This document shows positions 50,715 to 63,005 of a stretch of DNA of 64,000 bases, one piece after another. Numbering within the stretch: position 1 is the stretch's first letter; the number at the start of each line of letters is the position of its first letter. The notes under the pieces are model-generated. The model was not told the DNA's origin. It did not search any database and was given only the letters and a program-made list of their open reading frames with translations. The translations under genes and the position numbers were made by a program. The stretch comes from Paramecium octaurelia (lineage: Eukaryota > Ciliophora > Oligohymenophorea > Peniculida > Parameciidae): contig CAJJDP010000158.1 in assembly GCA_905182995.1 (NCBI GenBank), positions 124,001 to 188,000 on the forward strand, written 5' to 3'.

Positions 50715-51245
50715 AACTATTTACTTGAAAACGAAAATTGTGAGTATATTTAGATGCTATTTTTGAATTTAAATTTAAGAAAAAAGATCGAATTCTAAAA
50801 TTAATTCTATTCCATCACTTAAGATAGATTCATAGTGTTCAAAAAGCTCTAGAGAGTTTATTTTATAAGATCTCCATTCAATTATTAGTGATAGAAAAAA
50901 TAATATAAAATTGTATTATTTTCTTAATAGAAAAACAAATTATTTTAATAAACTTTTATTCATACAGCCCTATTTCACCTTTACAACATATGTAATAAGA
51001 CTTAAACTGAGCTTTAGCTTATTATTTACAACCTTAATTGTACCAAAACTAAATACCGTTTAATTTTTATTGGAGACCTCAACATTTACTAAATATAAAT
51101 TTTATTGTTAATAATCCTCCAAAAGGATAAAATAATTATAATACTTTATAGAAACCTTTGAAATTTCTCATCCAAAGCCCTTTTTTTCAATATTTGAACA
51201 AGATATTTTTGATAATAATTATATTTCTTGTAAAATTTGCTAAAA
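50715..51245. other. AT-rich stretch, scattered short frames only
   Basis: 531 nt. A plus-strand frame near 50750-50895 (MLFLNLNLRKKIEF to FIRSPFNYQ) is weakly protein-like and may be debris. Nothing else is supported. Confidence 0.35.
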
Positions 51246-51614
51246 ATGAATAACATTGAAGATTTTGATTTTTACACTCAATATAAAGAAGATGTAAAGA
51301 ACGTAAGTGTTGGGTAACGATTTTTATTAGATAGATGCTTAATGGAAGGCCAAATAAAACTCTATCGCATAGTTAGGGTGGAGATTTTGATTACCTTAAG
51401 TTCTACTAAAAAACCCTTTAAGATTTGCTAGATTAAATTATTCAAAACCACTAAATATCTGTTTCCATTGGCATATATTGGAAATTTTCAATATGTGCCA
51501 ATCAATTGCAAATTAATAAATTTAGAGGAATTATAAACTCAGCTCATTGACCATTATTAATAACAATAGCAACCAATTGATGAAGTACAATTAATCTTGA
51601 ACTCTTGTCGATGA
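51246..51614 (+). CDS. Small uncharacterised protein, 122 aa
   Basis: Intronless frame starting MNNIEDFDFYTQYKEDVKNV. A compact beta-rich middle (GQRFLLDRCLMEGQIKLYRI, ILITLSSTKKPFKICQIK) is followed by a Gln-rich stretch and a short helix. The composition is clearly protein-like and the stop is TGA. Not recognised. It stands alone at the edge of the gene-poor region. Confidence 0.6.
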
Positions 51615-53445
51615 TTATATGATTTATATGTGTGAAAGCGAATAAAGATTTAATTATGTATAAAGATGTATCTTTCTAATTCTTAGTATGATTTAATTAT
51701 ACACAAAATAAATTATAATCATAGATATTTGTTTTATAAAATCTGTGCCTAATTAATTTATTGATCGAGAGCAGAAGAAGATCATTTTTATATTTTATTA
51801 GATAACATATTGCATATATGTATATAATATGTTATTCTAAGCTTATTAACAATGTTTGATTATGAAATCTTAAATAAATTTTAAAACAGGGGAAACCACC
51901 CTGTAGTATTATATTATAATTATTCGTAGATCAGTCTATTCTATGGGTCTTTGAAAGCTGGAGAATCACTTTATTTTTAAAATGTGATAGCTATAGGGAG
52001 AAGATGACGTTTTGACAGCACCTTCAAATCCATTTACTCTTGATCAATCAAATAGGGATGTAATGTTGACAAATGATTTAAACTTCTTTGTGTATTACTT
52101 TAATATCAAAGTTAGCTGCAATGCTAATGTTTAATGTTTTATACATAAATACCAAAATATTTCCTTTCTTTAGTTTGCCAACTTGACGTTTAGGGATATT
52201 AGTAAGCATGATATTTGACATTAAATTCATACTTTTATTTTTGATTTCGACATTTAAGGATTCTTAGATTAGCATTAGTTTTCCTCTTTATGTCCAATTT
52301 GAAAATTTGATAACGTTGTTGATGTAGAATTTATCTCAAATGTCATAAAATACCAATAATATATAAATATTTTGTTTATAATTATGGAATGAATATTTAG
52401 CTCAAATATATAAATGATATATTTTTATTTATAGTCATAGCAACGAGAAATTAGATGATAATTCTACTTTATCCTTGTTTGCATTTTTTAAATCAAATTT
52501 TTTATGCTTTATATAATTATATTTGCTTGTGAGCTTTAATTTTAATTAAAATTACAAAATTTATTAAGGTTATATTAAGAATTGTATATATTATATGGAT
52601 AAGTTCATTCTCTAGATATTACAATTTATTATGATACTTACCAGTCTAGAATAATGAATTTTTTTTACTTATTTTCACTTACTTTGTCAAGCATGAAGAT
52701 ACCAGAACTCTATTCGAAAATATTATCATTGAATTTAACACACAATGCAATATCTTGACCCAATTCTTCAATCTTAAAAATCATTTCAAAAAGCTGAATA
52801 TATTTTCTTTATTTTATAAGAAGCAAGGCTTTCAAAACTTTGATTTATTTATTTTGTAAATTAGCTTCTCTAATGATCGATTTAATCAATCGAAAAAGTT
52901 AAGGATTTACGAATTATGGAAAAGTTTTCAGTCGCGTTAAATTTGAACTTGATAAATGAATTTCAATACTTTTCTAGTATCCATGATTAAGTGTTTTACT
53001 TCTAAAATAAATGATTTCTCTTTCAAATGAGTTACATTATTTTATCATTCTATTTAAGAAAATAAGATAAACGCAGTCCAATTCTTATTTATTTGCATTT
53101 TCTAAAAGTCAAACTAATTTCTTTTATTTGAAATAGTTTGAATTTAGTCCTATTATTCTTAAGTGTGAAATAATAATATTTATAATTGTCGCCAGTGATT
53201 TGAGTCCAAGTCATATTTAAGAAGATAGTAACTTCAATCTTCATTGTTTCTAAGTTATGCTATATAAGAATAATGCTACATAACTAAATTCATTATATTT
53301 AGAAATTATAACTACTTTAAATTAAAGAACAATTTACATTCAATAAGGAATTAAATAATAAAAATAATTATTCTAGTAGCATAGAAAATAAACAATAGAT
53401 AATTATGATATTTAAACGAATAATATAATTTTTTAATATAATTAT
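51615..53445 (+). pseudogene. Decayed protein-coding region, several TGA breaks
   Basis: About 1.8 kb in which plus-strand stretches of good coding quality alternate with TGA stops and frame changes that no short intron explains. Examples: about 52005-52220 (includes NISFLQFANLTFRDISKH, a beta-helix-like phrase), about 52262-52425 (ISISFPLYVQFENLITLL) and about 52672-52940 (VKHEDTRTLFENIIIEFNTQ, FNQSKKLRIYELWKSFQ). Together they suggest the remains of one large membrane or adhesion-type gene. TGA is the only stop in this code, so repeated in-frame TGA argues for real decay. A 10-bp perfect hairpin lies at 51802-51835. Confidence 0.5.
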
Positions 53446-55014
53446 TCATCTTTTCTATAATTTAACACAATTTCCTGGTTATAATTAATATAGAAATCTG
53501 GCTGTCCATCTTGATTCCACATCATGGTTAATTTGGATCGAAAACTTTCTAAGAATCTATGATAAAATAATCTTTGCTTCCATCTAAGCCATGTGTTGTC
53601 CAATACAATTTCTAGGTCCTGATGAGAATGGCAGATATACAAATTAATGATTTTCCTTTATTGGTTCCTGTTCTAACCATCTTTTATAGTCAAATTTTTC
53701 AGGATTTGGAAAATGTTTAGACTATTATTATGGGAATTAATAATCAATTGTCACACTCCACCCTATATTTTAATGAAATAGAATACCTTTCTATATTGTA
53801 AGGTCCTTTACTCTATGAGTTTCATTGCAGAATCTCATTAATAATCTTATAGCTGGATTCTTAAATCTCAATACTTCATTAATAAATGCAGATAATTTAT
53901 GTAATTATTTGATCTTATCATCCAGAATGCTTTCGTTTTTACAAACTGAAAGTACTTCCTCCCTTATTTCTTCCTGTATTTCTGGGTATTAAGCCAAAAA
54001 ATATAGACAATGATAACTTAAGACAGCTGTAGTATCTGTACCAGCAAAGAACAAAGTGATAAACTACTATATAATTTCATCAATTGTTATTTTTTAAGTG
54101 CCTTATTGCTTTTATTTTAAATACTCCTTAATAAGGACATCTAAAAAGTCAGTCTCTCTTTACTTAATATCATCTTCATTTTCATCCATTTTTAATTCTA
54201 TTTCTACAATTCTCTTTTAAATCAACTTTTCAATAGCAAGCCTCATTTCCGAAATTCTTTAGAGCAGCTCTTTCTCTTTCTTAGTCGGAAAGAAACCCCA
54301 ACTTTTAGTACCCAAAAAGAATCTTTTAACGAAGATATATTTTGATTTAAACCTGGCTTCCCCCAATTCATTTAATAGATCTGCTATTTCTATTTGAATT
54401 TTCTTGTTATTTATTTGTACTCCATCTGCTGATTTTCCAAAAAAGCTTCTTATTACTACTTATCCTGTAATTAATTCTAAAAATTCTAAGATGTTATCTC
54501 CTTGAATTGAATCAATTTTTTCCAGGCAAACTTCATTTATCATAGGTAAGCGACTTTTAAGTTAATCATAATCGAATGATTCACTTAAAAGTAACCTTTG
54601 AGCCTTCCATTTTTCTCCCATCTAACAAATCAAACCATTTTAAATGACATTGCTAATTAAATAATTTAATAAATACTCATGATTGATATTATTAAATTTA
54701 CTATAATATTAATGATTATGTAACATTAATTTATAATATTCTGGATCGGCTACATTTATTCTTACTTTCCAAAGAAAATTTGTTACAAATATTTTATATG
54801 GATGTTTCATATATAAGTCTCTATGTCTTTTAAATAAGTCTTTGCTTGTCTTCATCTCTTTTAGTGCTTCCCATAATTCCCCTCCAAATAGATGAAATTT
54901 CATCAAACAAGCATCACCAAACTACATTTTTAATTTAATCATAGGAACAAGAGGTTTTACCACTAAAAGGTATAACATCAATAGGAACAGAGTTAAGATT
55001 ATCTGAATTATCAT
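53446..55014 (-). CDS. Cytochrome P450, complete
   Basis: Intronless, 522 aa. N-terminal membrane anchor (IIQIILTLFLLMLYLLVV), I-helix oxygen-binding motif FAGTDTTA (about 325), ExxR in INEVLRF, PERF-region equivalent FDYKRWLEQ, and heme-binding loop FSSGPRNCIGQHMA with the thiolate Cys at residue 470. It is a microsomal mono-oxygenase working with a P450 reductase; the substrate cannot be read from sequence. It lies divergent to the P5 ATPase. Its first 86 codons recur at 37869-38127 as a truncated copy. Confidence 0.93.
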
Positions 55015-55423
55015 TTAGATATATTTATTTAAGAAAATTGTATAAAAATTTTAAGCAACTAAAAATAATTAAATGGAATTCCTCATTTTCTTAAAATAAT
55101 TGTTAATTAAATTTAAACATTTTTAATATTCATTCTAATATTATTTGAAAATCTGTCTTCCTCTATCTTTATTTAATTAAACAGACTTTGCTAATTCCCA
55201 TTTTTACAAATAACTATTGCTTTTCAAAAGAAAATATAATAAAACTACTATATTTTAATGCTCAAATTTTCTTGAAATCTCTATGCCATTTTACTTTACT
55301 CCATTTATGGAATACTGTCTCATCCTTTGACAATTCAAAATTTGCCAAATAAAAAATAAATGTAATTAAAAATTTACAATTATCATTTTTTGCATCAATG
55401 TTGTAATTTCGTCATGTAATGTA
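55015..55423. promoter_or_regulatory. Divergent promoter region P450 / P5 ATPase (right copy)
   Basis: 409 nt without a coding frame between the P450 start (minus) and the P5 start (plus), identical in reverse complement to the left copy where compared. Confidence 0.5.
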
Positions 55424-56590
55424 ATGATATCATTGATTTATAAGCCTATTTATAAGGGAATATGTGATCAAAATCAAAACCTAATTATTTGGTCAATCGT
55501 ACATTTCAATGCCATTTCCAGTCTCAAACTCATTTGTTGAAGGGCAACACCCCCTATCCTAAATTCAGCCAATCAGAATAAGCAAAGTAAGAATCTTCTT
55601 GGCAGTATCAATACATTGTTAACTAGATTCTCTTATCTATTTCAACAGCATTTCTATTTGCTTTGGCTTTGAAATACTTCAAAAAGCTTTATTAATTATT
55701 TTTGTTCATTGATTGCTCTGATGAATCTATTGCAACTCATTATCGAATAGTAGCTACTTCAGGAGAAGAATTTGTTTGTAAAAAATAAATTATGTTTGAT
55801 AAACCCTATTTCGTGTTTAAGTACTCTCTTTTAAAATATATAGAATGCTAAAGTATTCATTTAATAGTGGAACTTAATTTTATTAACCAATTGAATTTGA
55901 AATAAAAGGTAAGACTTTGACCGATATTATTACTTTAAGTTCAAAGCAAACCAGGGAACATAAAATTAAATATTTTGGAACATGTTAACTTAAGATTCCA
56001 ATAGAATCGATATTCATATATTCATTGCATGCATTTACAGGTCCATTCAATATTTTATAATATTTTGCTGTTGCAATATGGTTTGCAGAGAAAACAGTAC
56101 TTCAACCAGTTCTGATCTTGATTTTCACAGTTTTAACAGTCTATTTGAATTACTTTTTGTATGTTAGATCAAGAAGAAGATTATAATAATTGGCTAATAT
56201 ACATTAAGAAGTGTCAATTAAAGAAAATGATTAAATTAAACTTATAAATGGAGCTGATCTTGTACCTGGTGATTTACTCATTCTTAAAGATAATCAAACA
56301 TTAAATTGTGATTGTGCCATCATTTAAGGTGATGTTATTGTTAATGAAGCTACATTAACTGGTGAAGGCATTCCTATTCCTAAAACAGCATTACCTAATC
56401 AAAACTCTACATTTGAACTTGAAAAAATGACTTAACATTGTTTATTTGAAGGAACTAAATTAATATAAGTCAACAATGCCTAATAAAATATTGCCATTGT
56501 ACTTAGAACTGGTTTTACATCTCTTAGAGGTTAATATTTTAGAAATGTACTATTTCCCGAACCTCCTTCAATGAGATTTTATATTTAAGC
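55147..56590. repeat. First copy of a 1,444-bp direct duplication ending at an N
   Basis: Equal to 56592-58035 (offset 1,445). It ends at TATTTAAGC followed by N, exactly at the first base that differs between the left and right P5 copies (T versus A). Confidence 0.9.
55424..56590 (+). CDS. P5 ATPase 5' fragment (duplicate contig end)
   Basis: Start MISLIYKPIYKG, the first two 23-nt introns and the sequence through the TGEG actuator motif to the fourth-helix region, then cut at the N. It is the same as the start of the copy at 56869. Confidence 0.85.
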
Positions 56591-56591
56591 N
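56591..56591. other. Single-N contig join
   Basis: Joins the two 1,444-bp copies. Confidence 0.9.
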
Positions 56592-58035
56592 GAAAATCTG
56601 TCTTCCTCTATCTTTATTTAATTAAACAGACTTTGCTAATTCCCATTTTTACAAATAACTATTGCTTTTCAAAAGAAAATATAATAAAACTACTATATTT
56701 TAATGCTCAAATTTTCTTGAAATCTCTATGCCATTTTACTTTACTCCATTTATGGAATACTGTCTCATCCTTTGACAATTCAAAATTTGCCAAATAAAAA
56801 ATAAATGTAATTAAAAATTTACAATTATCATTTTTTGCATCAATGTTGTAATTTCGTCATGTAATGTAATGATATCATTGATTTATAAGCCTATTTATAA
56901 GGGAATATGTGATCAAAATCAAAACCTAATTATTTGGTCAATCGTACATTTCAATGCCATTTCCAGTCTCAAACTCATTTGTTGAAGGGCAACACCCCCT
57001 ATCCTAAATTCAGCCAATCAGAATAAGCAAAGTAAGAATCTTCTTGGCAGTATCAATACATTGTTAACTAGATTCTCTTATCTATTTCAACAGCATTTCT
57101 ATTTGCTTTGGCTTTGAAATACTTCAAAAAGCTTTATTAATTATTTTTGTTCATTGATTGCTCTGATGAATCTATTGCAACTCATTATCGAATAGTAGCT
57201 ACTTCAGGAGAAGAATTTGTTTGTAAAAAATAAATTATGTTTGATAAACCCTATTTCGTGTTTAAGTACTCTCTTTTAAAATATATAGAATGCTAAAGTA
57301 TTCATTTAATAGTGGAACTTAATTTTATTAACCAATTGAATTTGAAATAAAAGGTAAGACTTTGACCGATATTATTACTTTAAGTTCAAAGCAAACCAGG
57401 GAACATAAAATTAAATATTTTGGAACATGTTAACTTAAGATTCCAATAGAATCGATATTCATATATTCATTGCATGCATTTACAGGTCCATTCAATATTT
57501 TATAATATTTTGCTGTTGCAATATGGTTTGCAGAGAAAACAGTACTTCAACCAGTTCTGATCTTGATTTTCACAGTTTTAACAGTCTATTTGAATTACTT
57601 TTTGTATGTTAGATCAAGAAGAAGATTATAATAATTGGCTAATATACATTAAGAAGTGTCAATTAAAGAAAATGATTAAATTAAACTTATAAATGGAGCT
57701 GATCTTGTACCTGGTGATTTACTCATTCTTAAAGATAATCAAACATTAAATTGTGATTGTGCCATCATTTAAGGTGATGTTATTGTTAATGAAGCTACAT
57801 TAACTGGTGAAGGCATTCCTATTCCTAAAACAGCATTACCTAATCAAAACTCTACATTTGAACTTGAAAAAATGACTTAACATTGTTTATTTGAAGGAAC
57901 TAAATTAATATAAGTCAACAATGCCTAATAAAATATTGCCATTGTACTTAGAACTGGTTTTACATCTCTTAGAGGTTAATATTTTAGAAATGTACTATTT
58001 CCCGAACCTCCTTCAATGAGATTTTATATTTAAGC
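56592..58035. repeat. Second copy of the 1,444-bp direct duplication
   Basis: Restarts at the sequence of 55147 and continues past 58035 into the rest of the P5 gene. Confidence 0.9.
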
Positions 58036-60153
58036 AGCTAAATTCATAATTGAAATAGCATTTATTACTTCAATTATATATGGATTCCTATTGATTTTAT
58101 ACATTCCGATGGAATTTAAATCAAGTCTTTTAGTATTAAGGTTTTTGGATAATATTGTTTGGTCAATACCACCTTCAATGCCCATATTCTTCTAAATTTG
58201 TAAGACTGCAAGTTTGGTTAGACTTGAGGCTAAAGGAGTCATTGGAAATAATGCTGATAAAGTGGAATCAGCTGGTAGAATTGATACTTGTTGTTTTGAT
58301 AAAACTGGAACTCTTACTACTTTAGGATTTAAAGCAATTAAAGCATTTCCAGAAGAAGAAAAACCTATTTTAGATGCTATTATGGGTTGTTGTCATCACT
58401 TAATTAAAATAAATGGCTAATTATTAGGTGATCCATTAGAAATTGAAATGCTTAATTTTGTAGGTTGGCAATGTAATTTTAATAACAATCCATTAACAAT
58501 TGATGGAAATGGAAAAACATATACAATTCATAAGATATTTGACTTTAGTTCTTCAAAATCAATGATGAGTGTTATTGTAACTGATGGATCTAAATACTAT
58601 TTATATGCTAAGGGTTCACCTGAATCAATTAATGCAATTTCAATTAAGAAAAGAGATGATTTGATTGAAGAATTCAATTTGAATGCTATTAAAGGTTATA
58701 GAGTCTTAGGATTGGCATATAAAGAATTATAATCAAATTAAATTGATTAATTGAGAGAACAATTAGAATCATAATTAAACTTTGTTGGTCTTTTAGTAAT
58801 GGAGAATCCATTAAAATCAGATACAAATGAAATTATTACAACTTTAAAAGAATCAGGATTAGATATTAAGGTTATATCAGGGGATAACCCTTTGACAACC
58901 ATTTAATGTGCAAAATTAGCTGGAATTATTAATTAAGATAATGAAATTACATTTTTAGATTATAACTAATAAAATTAAGAAATTATACTTTAATGCAATA
59001 ATAATCAATAAATAATTAAGGAATAATAACCAAATAGTATTTAGGAATTAGAATAATTTATAAGTACTCAAAACGATTTAGCTTTAACTGGCAAATTTTT
59101 GGAATTTATGACAAATAAAGGCAATTTTTTCCTAGAACCTAAGAATTCATCAAGCACTTTGGGTAAGTCTTAAAGTAAGGAAAAGATATTTACTGAAATT
59201 AATCAAATTGATACTGATGATGGACCTCTTGGATAAATAGAAATTGCTATTATTAAAAAAGCTAAGGTATTTGCTCGTTAAAAACCTGAGTAAAAGAAAT
59301 TAATAATTCAAATAATTCAAAGTTTTGGAAGATAAGTATTAATGTGTGGAGATGGAGCTAATGATTGTGTAATTATATATATTAATTCATTTTAGTCAGC
59401 AATCTCATAAGCTTAAGTTGGAATTTCATTTAGTGAAGCTGATGCCTCTTATACTGCTCCTTTCAGTAGTAAATCTACTTCATTAGATTGTGTTGTTAAA
59501 GTACTGTTATAAGGCAAAGCAGCTACTATGACTATTATTGAAGTGTTTTAATATTAAATCAGTGTTAATACATTGAAATTTGTAGCTGTACTCTTTACTT
59601 TTTTAGAAGCTGAAACCTTTGCAGATTTTCAATTTACTTATACAAGCATTATATCAAATATTCCCTTATTAATATTTTTATGTTTATCTGGTCCATGTGA
59701 TACATTAGCCAAATATAATCCATTAGATGATTAATTTGCTATTTATAATCAAATTTAAATTTATAATAATTTAGTTTGGGGAGTAGCAGGGTATTATAAT
59801 AAATTAATTAAATTTAGATTAATTGCCAATTATTTCATTTCAGTAGCAGTCAGAGATGTTCATACTTGTGAAATGGATGAGCCAATTGAAAATTGTATTC
59901 CATAACCAATTGAAGAATTAAAGAAATCTGGAGATATTTAATCAGTAATGTTTATGAGTTTGATGTTCTTCTTTATGACATTTGCAATCAACTTGTACAT
60001 TTCCAATCCTTTCAAATAAAGATATTATAGAAACTATCTATTACTCTTATGGACAATATTGGGTTTTGTTCTATTCTTTGTTTCTGCAATCTTTCCAAAA
60101 GGAGGAAAATGGGCTAAATTGATTAATGTCAATGATAATGCGTAACTATATTT
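56869..60153 (+). CDS. P5-type ATPase, nearly complete, cut in last intron
   Basis: Same protein as the minus-strand copy: introns of 23, 23, 27 and 27 nt, phosphorylation Asp at about 462 (CFDKTGTLT), GDGAND at about 812. The coding part ends at 60141, 12 nt before the N at 60154, inside the last intron; the last exon is found in the next piece (to 61804). It differs from the left copy in a cluster at 58034-58180 and at scattered sites (for example an indel in the intron at about 59370). The reading frame is intact as far as it goes. It would be a functional gene if the pieces are merged. Confidence 0.88.
58637..60153. repeat. First copy of a ~1,517-bp near-identical duplication ending at an N
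   Basis: Matches 60155-61672 but with differences: AAGG/AAAG near 58869, an intron indel near 59370, ACC/ACT near 59614 and TAA/CAA near 59908. The two copies therefore come from different molecules (alleles or paralogues). Confidence 0.88.
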
Positions 60154-60154
60154 N
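60154..60154. other. Single-N contig join
   Basis: Joins two near-identical P5 ATPase 3' segments. Confidence 0.9.
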
Positions 60155-61804
60155 ATTTCAATTAAGAAAAGAGATGATTTGATTGAAGAATTCAATTTGA
60201 ATGCTATTAAAGGTTATAGAGTCTTAGGATTGGCATATAAAGAATTATAATCAAATTAAATTGATTAATTGAGAGAACAATTAGAATCATAATTAAACTT
60301 TGTTGGTCTTTTAGTAATGGAGAATCCATTAAAATCAGATACAAATGAAATTATTACAACTTTAAAAGAATCAGGATTAGATATTAAAGTTATATCAGGG
60401 GATAACCCTTTGACAACCATTTAATGTGCAAAATTAGCTGGAATTATTAATTAAGATAATGAAATTACATTTTTAGATTATAACTAATAAAATTAAGAAA
60501 TTATACTTTAATGCAATAATAATCAATAAATAATTAAGGAATAATAACCAAATAGTATTTAGGAATTAGAATAATTTATAAGTACTCAAAACGATTTAGC
60601 TTTAACTGGCAAATTTTTGGAATTTATGACAAATAAAGGCAATTTTTTCCTAGAACCTAAGAATTCATCAAGCACTTTGGGTAAGTCTTAAAGTAAGGAA
60701 AAGATATTTACTGAAATTAATCAAATTGATACTGATGATGGACCTCTTGGATAAATAGAAATTGCTATTATTAAAAAAGCTAAGGTATTTGCTCGTTAAA
60801 AACCTGAGTAAAAGAAATTAATAATTCAAATAATTCAAAGTTTTGGAAGATAAGTATTAATGTGTGGAGATGGAGCTAATGATTGTGTAATTATATTTAT
60901 TTAATTCATTTTAGTCAGCAATCTCATAAGCTTAAGTTGGAATTTCATTTAGTGAAGCTGATGCCTCTTATACTGCTCCTTTCAGTAGTAAATCTACTTC
61001 ATTAGATTGTGTTGTTAAAGTACTGTTATAAGGCAAAGCAGCTACTATGACTATTATTGAAGTGTTTTAATATTAAATCAGTGTTAATACATTGAAATTT
61101 GTAGCTGTACTCTTTACTTTTTTAGAAGCTGAAACTTTTGCAGATTTTCAATTTACTTATACAAGCATTATATCAAATATTCCCTTATTAATATTTTTAT
61201 GTTTATCTGGTCCATGTGATACATTAGCCAAATATAATCCATTAGATGATTAATTTGCTATTTATAATCAAATTTAAATTTATAATAATTTAGTTTGGGG
61301 AGTAGCAGGGTATTATAATAAATTAATTAAATTTAGATTAATTGCCAATTATTTCATTTCAGTAGCAGTCAGAGATGTTCATACTTGTGAAATGGATGAG
61401 CCAATTGAAAATTGTATTCCACAACCAATTGAAGAATTAAAGAAATCTGGAGATATTTAATCAGTAATGTTTATGAGTTTGATGTTCTTCTTTATGACAT
61501 TTGCAATCAACTTGTACATTTCCAATCCTTTCAAATAAAGATATTATAGAAACTATCTATTACTCTTATGGACAATATTGGGTTTTGTTCTATTCTTTGT
61601 TTCTGCAATCTTTCCAAAAGGAGGAAAATGGGCTAAATTGATTAATGTCAATGATAATGCGTAACTATATTTATTTATATTTTTAGATTCAAAGGTTATA
61701 ATTGGATCATGATAGCTGTTGTTGTAATAGCTGCCTTATTAGGATTCTTTACTTAAGCTATTTTACAAAAATATCTTCCTTCTAAAAAGAAAATTGAATT
61801 TTGA
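60155..61804 (+). CDS. P5 ATPase 3' fragment including the true stop
   Basis: Begins inside the nucleotide-binding domain and runs to the last exon and TGA at 61802-61804, through introns of 28, 27 and 26 nt. The third-intron variant (28 nt, TATATTTATTTAATTC) matches the left-arm gene and not the neighbouring copy, so this piece belongs to a different copy from 56869-60153 or is a recombinant. C-terminal membrane helices and a Lys-rich end (SKKKIEF) are present. Confidence 0.85.
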
Positions 61805-61858
61805 ATCATTATTAAATAACATAACAAATTTAAAATTAGAATTTTTAATTTTATTAAT

Positions 61859-62953
61859 TCATTCTTGCGCTGCCTAAATATAGTTATAATTGTCTATAAT
61901 TTTAACTGAAGAGCATTCCTATTGGTTTTTGCAACTCAATCTCAAACAAGGATATAAATCTTTAGATGTGTCTATTGCAACAGACTTAATAGAATATAAA
62001 TAATATATGTACATATTCATTTAAATTATCCAAATTTTTCCAAATGATCTTTTTTTATATAGTGTTGACTTCAACAAGAATTTTAGAACCTTTATCAAAT
62101 ACAAATGTTGTGTTGGTACCTTGTGATTTGGAGCTTTCAAAACAGTTTCCTGAATTGACCATTAGATATGAACTAAAATGATATATAAAAAGATACCCAT
62201 GTCCTTCTTTTAATTATTAAATCTTAGTGTTGATGTCTTTATGACATACTCCTATGGCAGTTCTTAATCCAACCGAAAGTATTTCAAATGTAAAAGTAAC
62301 TCTCTTCTATTTAGGTATTACAGGATCACAAATTACAAACTGATAACCTAAAGATGGTTTTATGACTTATTTTCCTTTATCGAAAACATTGATATTATCC
62401 ATAGTATTAGGAAAGACAATATTAAGAGGTTCTACTATTTGACTTTGATATCTACAAAATTCTTATTTAACTAATGAATAGTGGAATGAAATAATGTACT
62501 TTAATAGTTCTAAATTTCGAAGAATTTAGCCATCATAGGTTAAAAGTCATTACATATGTTTCCCAACATAGGTAGTAATTCTTTCTCTATTTTTTTGATA
62601 GAAATGAATTGATCAATAACAGGGTTAAATCTTTAATGAGATAGGTTATAGAAATCTGATTATAGGAAGGAGAATAATTATTTATAAAATTTTGAAATTG
62701 ATTCTATTTGGCTTTTTGCTTATTCCAGGCGCATTGTTAGTGAATCAAGAGTTAAATTAGCTTATTACATTTTGATGCCAAATTAATTTAATGAGCATAA
62801 GTCTTATATATGATTGAAGTGCAAGGGTTCGATGCACTCTTTACAATAGGCTCTTTGAGAGCAACAGTCTTCGTTAAGACAGACTCCAACAATTTAGGAG
62901 TTATTATGATTGGAGTATAAACACTATAATTAGATATCCATTTGTCTATTCAT
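61859..62953 (-). CDS. B-box-like zinc finger protein with SPRY-like C-terminus
   Basis: 345 aa with introns at 62471-62499 (29 nt) and 61985-62012 (28 nt), an exact multiple of three. Zinc-binding head at about 10-50 (CLYSNHNNS, CLNEDCCSQRAYCKECIEP, then HFNH), a helical coiled-coil middle (about 65-160), and a beta-rich C-terminal half with GLRTAIGVCHKDINTKIQQL, NTTFVFDKGSKILVEVNTIQ and LYPCLRLSCKNQ, as in SPRY/B30.2 domains. The layout is like a RING-less TRIM and parallels the B-box/Kelch protein at 17712. It is probably an adaptor; targets unknown. Confidence 0.82.
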
Positions 62954-63005
62954 GTAGTAAAATAAATTAAAAATGAAATATAAAAATTTAATAATTATGA
63001 AAAAC

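Larger units (their letters stand above)
54756..61830. repeat. Right arm of large inverted repeat, with internal contig duplications
   Basis: Corresponds to the reverse complement of 34016-38127, expanded by the two internal duplications next to the Ns at 56591 and 60154. Removing those, its length matches the left arm. Confidence 0.88.
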
